From the NCBI GenBank assembly GCA_021234155.1, contig JAJEKV010000003.1, forward strand, positions 10,602,413 through 10,666,412: a DNA stretch of 64,000 bases, written 5' to 3'. This DNA comes from Isoetes taiwanensis. Its lineage: Eukaryota; Streptophyta; Lycopodiopsida; Isoetales; Isoetaceae. Below the pieces are notes generated by a model. That model searched no databases, was not told the DNA's origin, and saw nothing but the letters and a program-made list of their open reading frames with translations. Position 1 is the first letter of the stretch, and each line of letters begins with the position of its first letter. The translations under genes and the position numbers were made by a program. Below, in pieces: positions 1 to 8,944 of the stretch.

Positions 1-1035
1 TTGTGCAAAGATTGCTTTCTCTTACACAATCATTGGATGCAAGAGAAGGAAATCACTTTGAAGAAGCGTTATGTCTTCTCAGATGGTGCAGCCTCACAAT
101 TCAAAGGTAAAAAATCATTTTACTTTGATGCTAGATTCAAATCTTTAACAGGTTTAGACATGATGTGGAACTTTTGGTGCTCTGGCCATGGGAAGGGAGA
201 ACATGATGGTGCGTAGCGATAAAATAAAGAGGGCTTTGAGAGCAAAGACAAATTGAAGGGCAAAAAGATGACCAATGCACACGAGGTGGTGGAATGGCTA
301 AAGCAGTACATGTCAACAGCAGCACCCACAACATATAAAAAGAAGATTCAAACTGTAAGTAGAACTTTTTGGGAAGTTGAAATACAAGTGGACAGAAAAA
401 ATCAGTGGGAAGCACGTTCTATTGAAGGATCTAGAAACCTTCATTGTTTCCATGGGTGTTCAAATCACATGACACATTTACAGGTCAGAAACCTCTCTTG
501 CTTTTGCACATATTGTTTAAATTTGAATTGGGAATCTTGCCCCAATGTATCATATACTAAGAAGTTTGAACTAGTTGTGGTACAGCCCATCAAAGCTATT
601 GTTGAAGAAGAAGTACATGATGAAGGAGAAGAAGCATATATTGGCAGCGCTGACTTATGTAGCATGCAAGTATCTATAGGTGATGTCTTTGCAGTGGTGG
701 CTCCAAATAACAATCACGAGAATGTGAAATTCTACCTTATCCTATGTACCAAAGCTAAGTACTTGATGTTAGAAGACTTTGTAGATATGCAAGGGCAGAA
801 GTTTGTGAAAGGGGATGAGGTCCTAGAAGGGACATACTATGAGAAGTTGGTGAATTGTAAATCCAGCTACAAGTTTTGTAGAGGAAATAAAGCAATTGTT
901 TATGCCACTCAAGTTGCAAAGAACAAAGTCAGGTTGGTTCAAGCAAAGCACGTTGTTAAGCGGGGAGTGTTTTACACTCTAAGTGCCAAAGAAGAAGAAG
1001 ATATTCTAGAGAGGCTTCCCACGTTGTTGGAATAG
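1..1035 (+). pseudogene. Transposase-like gene relic, 5' end outside window
   Basis: Two consecutive reading frames (1-216 and about 253-1035) read as one broken protein. The first has FSDGAASQFKGKKSF and, about 25 residues on, WNFWCSGHGKGEHDGA, a pattern I associate with eukaryotic transposase-like proteins (Asp-Gly then a GHGKG..DG block). The expected continuation (IKRALRAKT) lies in another frame at about 217-250, so there are at least two frameshifts. The second piece runs on as KGKKMTNAHEVVEWLKQYM and has a Cys cluster (SCFCTYCLNLNWESC) that could bind zinc, followed by a beta-rich GDVFAVVAP segment. It ends at TAG near 1033. The superfamily is not assigned. Frames and motifs are seen; transposase identity is inferred by resemblance. 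Confidence 0.6.
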
Positions 1036-1149
1036 TGGAAAGAGCAATTGTGTAAAGGGTACTGTATATAGGTACTTTTATGAATATAAAGAAGTTTCTG
1101 TTTTGCATTCTCATTTTTTATGCTTCAGTTACAGAAATTTGTACTCGAA

Positions 1150-1597
1150 TGTTGAATGAATTCCATCAGAGATAGGAAGCATGAAGCATGTGGTTTCCAT
1201 CGATTTGAGCAGGAACTAGCTAACTGGGAGTATTCCACAGAGTATAGGCTCTTGTTTGGGGCTTCAAAAATTAGACTTATCATTGAACAAGTTGACAGGG
1301 GAAATCCCAGAATCATTGGATAATCTAGTGAACCTAAAGCTGCTGAACTTATCATACAAGGATTTGACAGGAAAAATTCCAGACACAGGCATTTTTGTTA
1401 ATCTCACAACATCATCTTTCAGTGGTAATCCAGGACTCTGTGGATCCGTTATCAATGTCAAGTGTGCAACTGGCACAAGTCCATCATCTAAGAGGTCACT
1501 AGCGCCATACAAGATGGCCATTATCCTCATTATTGCAGCATGTCTCTTCTTCAGTTTAGCTACTTTGATACTTTATCATGTGTTTAAGTCTTCATAG
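1150..1597 (+). pseudogene. LRR receptor-like kinase relic (last repeats and transmembrane segment)
   Basis: The frame reads PSEIGSMKHVVSIDLSRN, an in-frame TAG, then LTGSIPQSIGSCLGLQKLDL and SLNKLTGEIPESLDNLVNLK, typical extracellular leucine-rich repeats. Next come TGIFVNLTTSSFSGNPGLCG, the cap that closes the ectodomain of subfamily-XII-like (FLS2/EFR/Xa21 type) receptors, and a hydrophobic segment MAIILIIAACLFFSLATLIL. The frame stops at 1597 directly after the membrane segment, so the kinase domain is missing. The early TAG and a one-base deletion near 1160 show decay. Intact relatives sense extracellular ligands at the plasma membrane. The kinase relic 2 kb away is on the opposite strand and is not obviously the missing part. 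Confidence 0.82.
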
Positions 1598-1974
1598 CAT
1601 ATTACTATGGACTCCTCATTGACAGCATGCCCTCATTGACAGCATGCCCTTATTGATCCTATTTGAGAGGTTACGACTGCAAATAACAGTTTTATACTTC
1701 GTACCTCCAATCATGTCTAAGGAATCAAAGCAATAGTTTGATTCATCCCAAGGTGTCCAACGTTTTTTCACATATTGTGGTCATGGGCTCACCAAAAAGG
1801 TTCCTGAAACAAAAAACTCAGAATTGTTAACATCTAAATGATCAATCTGGGCTAAACGCCCTAATCTAAACTCTCTTTGTATGGGTTAAAAATTGGGTTG
1901 GATTGCTGAGTTCCCATTCCCTTGACAAATTATGTAAGAGGAATAAGTATGAACAGTAAGGGCTTAGGTAGTAC

Positions 1975-2677
1975 CTTTAACTTGTGAAGTCCATCTTCCA
2001 CAGCATGTTTCACAGCTTGACAAACATCCCTCTAGAAGTATTGGCATATTTCCTTGGTATGTGGAAAGCTGTTCAGACTTGTTGATATAAGTCAAATGTT
2101 ACTATGCATAACTTCAGAATCAACTACGTTTTCCAACTACAGAATACATCACACAGATTCTTTTTTGATATCAAATGGGAGACATGCTATAGATCTCAGC
2201 GGTACATTGTGCCTCACTTTGGGTTGAATCAATTAACTTCCTTTAACTGTAAAGACTATCTGCTTGCCCTTTTAAAATCCTCTTGAAAGTAATGTTTGTA
2301 AAAAACATATGTACTGCTAAATGCAGTGATAAATACGTACAAAAGAACAAATAAATCCCGTAAAAGTAAATGGAACTTTCATAGTCAAGTCCCAACAACG
2401 ATCAGATCTTGATCTTTTTGCCTCCGACTTTCAGCCAGCAAATTTTCGACTTTAGCAAATACAACATCTTTCGCCCAATTCCCATCAATCTGAAAAAGGT
2501 GAAATAAAGAAGCAATGAGTTTGGTCTTAGAAAATTAAGAATAAGTTAACACAATCATTCAGAGTGGTAGCGTAAGAATAAAAGTAGTTACGTAAGACTT
2601 ACCCCTTTTATAACATCCTCATAGACAGAGATTACGGAATTGACATTTGACTGATATGTTTGCAATCGAACTTTTAC
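1975..2677 (-). pseudogene. Adenylate kinase / DUF1995 gene relic (three exons)
   Basis: Three spliceable blocks lie in order on the minus strand. Exon at 2677-2603 (25 codons, VKVRLQTYQSNVNSVISVYE) has AG before it and GTAAGT after it. Exon at 2489-2385 starts IDGNWAKDVVFAKVENLL and ends VVGT then TGA. A block at 2068-1975 reads FPHTKEICQYF, stop, RDVCQAVKHAVEDGLHKLK and then a GT donor. The first two match the C-terminal helices of adenylate kinases. The third resembles, as I recall it, the linker into the DUF1995 domain of plastid adenylate kinase (Arabidopsis AK5 type: IPHSREIREYF). The whole set therefore fits one AK5-like gene. The in-frame TAG and missing flanking exons mark it as a relic. 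Retained introns imply DNA-level copying. Confidence 0.62.
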
Positions 2678-2879
2678 CTATATGAATGGAATATGTCAGT
2701 AAAAATTGCAGGAAACATATAGCTAAACTAAAGAATGTTGTCACACAAAAATGTTTTCACCCTGAACCTTGTTTCCGGCCTTACAGCAAGACAATACAGA
2801 TACCATGAAGATTATATTAATCAGGAAAATTTTGTCCCAACCCCAGCTTGAAGTCTTACATACTACAAAATTGTCTTCA

Positions 2880-2970
2880 GAAACTGATTCCTGAGAATTA
2901 AGCAGTATGTTCAGAAACAGTATGATTCCTGAGAATTAAGCAGTATGTTGAGAATTCAGAAACTGATTCT
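2880..2970. repeat. Short imperfect tandem duplication
   Basis: GATTCCTGAGAATTAAGCAG followed by TATGTT occurs twice about 40 bp apart (from 2887 and 2926). A third partial echo, GAGAATTCAGAAACTGATTC, follows. No coding signal was recognised here. Confidence 0.6.
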
Positions 2971-3290
2971 AGATGTCTGAATGTTCTTATAGCGGGCAAA
3001 GCATGTCGGTAAACTTCTGAACAAATCATAGACAAGTAGCATGTGCACGTGACTACCACCATGAAAGATAGAAAATTGCTAATGCCTACTCTACTTACAG
3101 TCAATTACACCGAGAGTTGTTTTCATCCCAGATTGGGCACCAGAGAATGCAAGAAACGCAAGAAAAATTTCCCGCTTCCACCGAATCTGAATCAAACTTT
3201 GTCACGATGAAATTGTAGGTTTTGTACCGGGTGACAAAACCAATTTGTCACAAGTGCACCATAATTCATGCATGACAATTTTTTCTTTTC

Positions 3291-3425
3291 TTTTTTGGGT
3301 TGCCCCTAGGGGGGCAAACCCTTGTTTATGTGGGTTTGTGGCATATCCTAGGTATATGCTAGAATATACCTAAAATATGCTAGTGACTGCTCCAAGCCTA
3401 TTATTTCCTGTAAACTCGCGGTCAC
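3291..3425. repeat. Hairpin repeat family A, copy 1
   Basis: A T-run is followed by GGGTTGCCCCTAGGGGGG and CAAACCC (an inverted repeat), then GTGGGTTTGTGGCATAT, several ATATGC-type words, GTGACTGCTCC and a closing GCGGTCAC that pairs with the earlier GTGAC. The same order of blocks recurs at 26,376 and 37,750. Outside about 135 bp the three copies are unrelated, so this is a short dispersed element. Read on the minus strand it ends in the hairpin plus an A-run. Confidence 0.7.
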
Positions 3426-3629
3426 CTGGGTTCTGGATCGAGGATGTTTCAGCCGGGGTAACCGGCAGACCGAAGCTCCAATCTGATCTGATGACTGCAC
3501 TTTTCCCAGGCTCAAAAATCCATGGACAAAATCTTGAAAAGAGTTGCCCGTCACTGCTAAGTTATTTGCTGATTCTTGATCTGTCTTGTAAATTTACACA
3601 ACGAGGTAAAGCTCTTCGTGCTCTTTAAG

Positions 3630-4215
3630 TTATTCTGAATATAACTCTTCAACCGGATCTGAAATCAAAATCTTTTCCTTCACAAGCCAAAGTTCTTTAC
3701 ATATCTCCGTGAAGCTAGGTCGTAGATGGGCACTGTATTCCCAACAACTCATGATCATTGCCTTAAGAGCGATTGGAATGCCTTCAAGTAAAGGCGGCCT
3801 TTCTCCTTTCTTCAGGAGTTCTATTATTTCTTGCGGAAAAAGCCTGAGGGAAAATGGTGCATTTCCTGTAAGAATCTCAGAACAGAGCATGCCAAAACTA
3901 TAAACGTCCACTTTGCATGTGTATTGGTCTTTTCCTTCTAGCGATTCGAGCCGCCGTAATGCGTAACTTCACGGTTGCACGTATTTGATGCGAACACATC
4001 AATATCAGCAAGCTTTACCAGCAAGCATTCATCCTCTGTGTTCTTCACCAAAGACATTAGATGGCTTCATATGTCGGTAAATTAAACCGCTTTTATGCAT
4101 ATGCCTCATAGCTTTGGCAATCTGGATCATGATATCAAGTGAAAGGGATAGAGGAAATGGAGAATCTGAAGTTATAATCCTTCGAAGATCAGTTACCATG
4201 GGCTCAAGAACCGGG
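3630..4215 (-). pseudogene. Protein kinase relic (catalytic domain C-lobe)
   Basis: On the minus strand the pieces line up as a kinase domain in three frames. First come LDIMIQIAKAMRHMHKSGL and IYRHMKPSN, a decayed HRDLKPxN catalytic loop whose Asp has become His. Then KNTEDECLLVKLADIDVF shows the DFG region lost. Finally YTCKVDVYSFGMLCSEILTG is subdomain IX, and LRPSFTEICKEL carries the conserved subdomain-XI Arg. Frameshifts fall near 4030 and 3950. The style resembles plant TKL/Raf-like or receptor-like kinases, but the N-lobe is not visible. With catalytic Asp and DFG both lost, the fragment cannot be an active kinase. Confidence 0.82.
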
Positions 4216-5335
4216 CATGTTTTCCTTTGTTATCTTTTGTGTGCCCTAATATCTCGCACTATGTGAGCGTAATCATTTTGAAGCAATCTCATGAAACTTA
4301 TAAACTCAAACCGTCCGGTGATTTAATTGGAAACTCTTTCAACGCCACGTATGTTGCACTGCTTTACTCTTTTTTACATCTCCATAACCTCCATTTCCTG
4401 TTCGGATCGAGTATTCAATATTGTGCTTTCGGTTAGGTAGCAACAATAAGCCTGCTTCTAACATTGGAATTAAACTTGTAACTACTCCAGAAAACTTCTA
4501 AGAACTTTATTCCTAGACTTCGAAAACCCATTTAGATAGGGTTTGCCACTTCGATAAATTTTCAATTTTCAGATTCTCATATTTGAGCCTATGTAGCAAT
4601 TTAAGCTTGTCTTGTTCACAACCCCATGTAAAAGTGGTTTGCAAAATACGGCAATCGAATCCACTTTGTATCTAAGCTATTCAAGAATCATTTGCTTAAC
4701 AACATCTAAGGCGCAAGATTCAAGAGTACGGCGATTAAGCGGTTCATCATCCATGCATATATTCTAACATCATCGACTATTTTGCGAAACTCACGAAACT
4801 TCCTAGAATGATGGCAGCCACGGAGAATCAGCATCCGGGCAATAGAGAAAAAGTTGCATGCCCCTTCTCAAAACTCTCACCAGCTCCAGCCCCACTGGAT
4901 CTGCAGAGTTTGACTTTGTTTCTTCATAAAATGCAGCTAGCCACCACTACTCTACATATCCTGCAGTAAACTCTGTCAGGGATTTGAACACAAGACATTG
5001 GTTATGATTAATCATGTTGCTGCTTATAAGTTTGCCCAAGGAAACGATCTGATCTCTCCTTCTTCCATTTGTCTGAAACTTTCTCAGGAATTATGGACTT
5101 ATTGGGATGTTCTAAAATGCATATAGAACTCCATCCACGTCTAGTCTAGTAATTATAGAAATGTTCATTGAAATTCTTAAATGTTCTTGCGTTTCTAGAT
5201 CCTTATAACTTGGGTGATTGTTTCTTGTAAAGTACTTTGTCGACACTATAGCTCGATTGTTGCTTTGTGTTAAATACATAATCATCGAGGTATTTAATTT
5301 GACATGTAATAAAAGAACATACAAATTATGAAGTC
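4216..5335. other. Non-coding stretch
   Basis: I see AT-rich sequence without a convincing long reading frame. Short ORFs on both strands (for example 4227-4436) have no recognisable motif. Confidence 0.4.
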
Positions 5336-5339
5336 TTTA

Positions 5340-5795
5340 AATAGTGTAGGGGCTAGTTGCTTTCTGGCATTGATTGGAGGATGCGTTCAACATGGATGTG
5401 CTCGGGAGGTGCAATTGGAAGGCATAATCCCAGATGCTATGATGTTACCTTTTGCATCTTGAAAGCTTGTAGCAGTACAAAATCCCTGGACAAACGCAAA
5501 GAAATACATGTCAAGGTTGTTCATAAGGGTCTTGAGAGAGAGAGATTCTTGTTGCTAATGCATTAGTTCACATGTATGCTAAATGTGGCTCATTCGCAGA
5601 CTCCCAGGAGATCTTCAACAAATTATCAGATCGAAACATAGTATCATGGATTTCTTTAATGCGGGATATGCTGCGCATGGATTAGGCCATGGAGCATTGG
5701 AGTGTTATGCCAGGATGCAAATTCGTTATGTAACGCCAAATATAATCACATATATGTATATTGCCATGGCTATAATTGAGTGCCGGTTTTGAGCA
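5340..5795 (+). pseudogene. PPR gene relic
   Basis: Three frames give recognisable PPR pieces in order: ALIGGCVQHGCAREV, then TFCILKACSSTKSLDKRKEI with HVKVVHKGLER, then a broken ANALVHMYAKCG-like stretch near 5560-5600. After that come DSQEIFNKLSDRNIVSW and GYAAHGLGHGALECYARMQ. The ILKAC...IHxxV...KCG...GYxxHG...AL order is the L-S-P cycle of plant PLS-class PPR proteins. At least three frameshifts inactivate it. It covers about four motifs, against 15-20 in the intact genes of this window. Confidence 0.8.
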
Positions 5796-5799
5796 AAGT

Positions 5800-6820
5800 A
5801 GTTATCAGTGCCAAACAGAAATTAAAGAAGCACAATTATCCAAATTACCAGCAACTCTAATGATGATAGATAGAATATTTCATATTTTATCATAATCCAA
5901 CCATTCTTTTGAAAATAAGGCCACATCTGTAGACCATGTTCAAACCTCTACTTCTTGTATAAACATGCAGCGCATAGTAGTAGTTTTGGCATCTCAACTA
6001 TGCTCTAATGACTTCTTAGTTAAGTTATAAGATTATCCCACTTCCAAAAAATATTGAATGGTTGTTATCTTTTATTGTTGAGAAATATAGCATGTTGAAA
6101 ATGCCTCCCACTTTTTTTTGAACTGGCCTTATCAATGGCAAGCCAACTTACTCATATGGAGAAAGAAATGTAAATACGACGCACTTTCACTCATTGTCTG
6201 CAAACTCCAAATTCTAGAATTCAAATCAAGCATTAACTACCTGAAACAAAATCATTAAAACAAAGCATGCATAAACAAACACCCATAATCATCACCAACA
6301 TAACTCCTCCATCAAGACCACACAATGCAACGTATGTTCACTGGTCCAAACTTAAAACATACAAATTCCACCGGACCCCTGCATCAATGCTTATATATCG
6401 CTATCATTCCTAGGGCAGGAGGGAGAAAGGGAGGGAGGGAGGGAGAAAGAGAGAGATCTATATTTAGCTATGGAGATGGAGATTCTTCGTCTCTGCGTTG
6501 ATCCCGATCTTGCATTTCGAGTCCGCAATCATTGGGTTTTACTTCTTCTTGCGCAGTTTGGAGTTAGGCTATGCGTCAATGCTTTATTACTCTACAAAAC
6601 TTGCTCCTCAGATGTTTGAAGCCATCTGTGACAAAAAATCAATTAGAGGTCTTCAAGGAGTTCTCTCATTTCTATGCTGATGAAACACGTATTTCCATAC
6701 TCTCCCTTATTAGACTTGTCCTTATGCTTCTACCATCCTTGTTCCATGCTGAGCACCAAATATCTCTTCAGGCCAATCCTCATAGTGTCATGGTATCAAA
6801 TACTTTATTGTTTTCAAGTA
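5800..6820. other. Non-coding stretch with GA-rich microsatellite
   Basis: A purine-rich run of GGGA/GAGA repeats lies at about 6417-6458. The ORFs after it (from 6471 and 6571) show no motif I recognise. Confidence 0.4.
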
Positions 6821-6927
6821 GCAATTTTGATTGATTATGAAAACATGACTTTGAAGTATGATTTAAGACACTTCATCCTCCGGCCATGGAGGGCAACCCT
6901 GCATGCGCACGGAGGGTTGCCCTCAAC
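6815..6927 (+). repeat. Hairpin repeat family B, copy 1
   Basis: Order of blocks: AGTAGCAATTTTGATTGATT, AAAACATGACTTTGAAG, ATGATTTAAGACACTTCA, CCTCCGGCCATGGAGGGCAA, CCCT, then an inverse GGAGGGTTGCCCTC. The same order is found at 8,821, 17,586 (minus) and 31,530, with the 3' part alone at 18,000. The end folds as GGAGGGCAACC against GGTTGCCCTCC. Confidence 0.75.
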
Positions 6928-6949
6928 AGAGGTCTTTGAAGCATATTAA

Positions 6950-8223
6950 TATTAATTGGGAACAATTATGCTACGAATGCCAATCAGCCCAATATAAAGT
7001 GGCCAAAGCAGAGTTCTCTTTAAAACATGCATGTGGAAGAGTATCGTGTCATTATTTAGCAGATGAATCATAAACCTGTGAAAAGCGTGCACCAATTTAC
7101 GAATATGCAGGATCTACCTCATTTTTAAATATACTACTCAGGCAGAAGACTGTATGGGGTCAAGGTAGCATAATGCTTTGTACATGCAGTCATCTGTGAT
7201 GATTCCAAGCATGTCTGTCAAAAGGGGAACTGGCTAATTGGATGTTGTTACCTATTCATCATTGTAGGCCTTCCTTAAGTGATGTCTCTATTTTCATTTT
7301 TGCAGCAAATTTTTTACATTATATTACAAAAGAAGCAATTGCATGCAGCAATTGGCCTATAATGGTTATTAGAGTTGTATTTTTCAGCATAAAGAGCTAA
7401 GAGAGTTACTTGTATTAGGTACTTAATAAAATCTCCTAATCAAGTTGAGGTTACTTAGTGTTGTTTTGATAAAGGTGGTTTGAAAGACCGTTTAAACTTT
7501 GCTGTACTTTTATGGACCATGGGGTCAATTAATTCTATAGTATTGATCATAACACAATTCCTAATATTGTTCTTATGCAATGCTTTGACCGTTTTTCTAC
7601 GTATTAGAAATTCTTGAAAGCATAGAATAGAATAGAAAGACTTTCCAATTCAAAACTTCTTTGAACCAATAACTCAATTTTAGGGAAAAACTCTAAAATA
7701 TCTTTATATTTTGCTAAAATTGCCACGCAAACATGCTCCTATGCTGCCATTTCATGGATGCTTGGTGCTTAAACGACCTTTGGACTTCAGATGCACATGA
7801 ATCGATGTTCTTTACTTAGGTTTTGGTGGTTGGGATGGATGGCCGATGTTGTTTTTCACAACCTTGGTTCATCTGCTTATACAAAGTGGTTTTCATGGTT
7901 TAGCTATGCCATACCGTGGTTATCCTAAGATGCCAAGGAGAGAATAGCAAGGCTTGTTTGTTGGAAAATTTTCACAAAAATGCTTGAAAGAATTATGAGG
8001 CAAATTGATCCAAACAAGACAGATGTGATACAAACTACTCCATAACAGGTTCGAAATCTTTGTCAAAGGATTATGTTGCATTACTATTTTTGAGATGATG
8101 CATACATCCATCATTTCTTCTCCAAGAATCTAAATCTTGTTGTGCTTATATAACTAAATGTCTATGTAAGTGCATTTTTTTTTGCTGTGCGTCATAAAAA
8201 ATGCATTGTCCATTTGTCTGCAG
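6950..8223. other. Non-coding stretch upstream of the STAS exons
   Basis: No supported gene. Part may be intron of the sulfate-transporter fragment that begins at 8224, since a CTGCAG acceptor precedes that exon. Confidence 0.35.
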
Positions 8224-8504
8224 CTGTAACTTATATTGACTCAAGCGCATTGCATGCCATCAAGGAACTCCATCAGGAATACAAGGCCAGAAATATACAT
8301 GTACGTTTTTCTTGTTCACGTAAATAGTTGTTTGCATCTATGACGCTTATTGATTGGTTGATGCTGATCTTTTATCCTCCCTTGGTTATGCAGATAGCAT
8401 TCTCTAACCCCAATGACAATATAATGAAATTATTTGCAAAGGCTAGAATCCCGGAACTGATAGGCAAGGATTGGTACTTTGTGCGAATCCATGATGCAGT
8501 TCAG
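8224..8504 (+). pseudogene. Sulfate transporter STAS-domain exons (gene fragment)
   Basis: Two exons with clean borders are visible. Exon 8224-8300 reads VTYIDSSALHAIKELHQEY plus KARNIH and is followed by GTACGT. Exon 8394-8504 follows TTATGCAG, reads IAFSNPNDNIMKLFAKARIP, then ELIGKDWYFVRIHDAVQ, and is followed by GTTTGT. Both are phase 0 at their shared junction (77 and 111 nt). This is the STAS domain at the cytosolic C-terminus of plant SULTR proton/sulfate co-transporters. A possible next exon starts at 8733 (VAKLFSCILEDKGSS) after TTTCACAG. No membrane-domain exons are present, so this is a detached fragment with its introns. Domain identity is strong; expression is unlikely. Confidence 0.83.
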
Positions 8505-8820
8505 GTTTGTCTTCGATTGAAATAAACAAGATTGTTTGGAAGTATAATGTGTTTAACAAGTGTTGCCTTATGCAGGTAGCACCGATTCCTCAGGGGCTCC
8601 CTTTCTTCACTTAATTCCCAAAAAGCCCTTCGTATTTTTAAAATTCCCAAAATGCCCTTAAATTTTAAATATTTTCCCACTCAGCCCCGTATATTTTATA
8701 GTTCTGAAATTCGTGTGTTCTTTATTTCACAGGTTGCTAAACTCTTTAGCTGCATTTTGGAAGATAAAGGTAGTTCGTTGGCTACAGAGGATTTCGTCTC
8801 TAAATGTTCGGGTTTATGGT

Positions 8821-8941
8821 TTTGAATTGATTGTCAAAATATGACTTTGAACTATGATTTAAGCCACTTCACCCTCCGGCCATGGAAGGCACGAGGGGTT
8901 GCCCTTCGGTGGCCCGAGAGTGTGTTTTCATGGTTTTTGTT
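8821..8941 (+). repeat. Hairpin repeat family B, copy 2
   Basis: Shares ATATGACTTTGAACTATG, ATTTAAGCCACTTCACCCTC, CGGCCATGGA, GGGTTGCCCTTCGG and the 3' tail GAGAGTGTGTTTTCATG with other family members. The hairpin is less perfect than in copies 1 and 3. Confidence 0.7.
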
Positions 8942-8944
8942 TGA

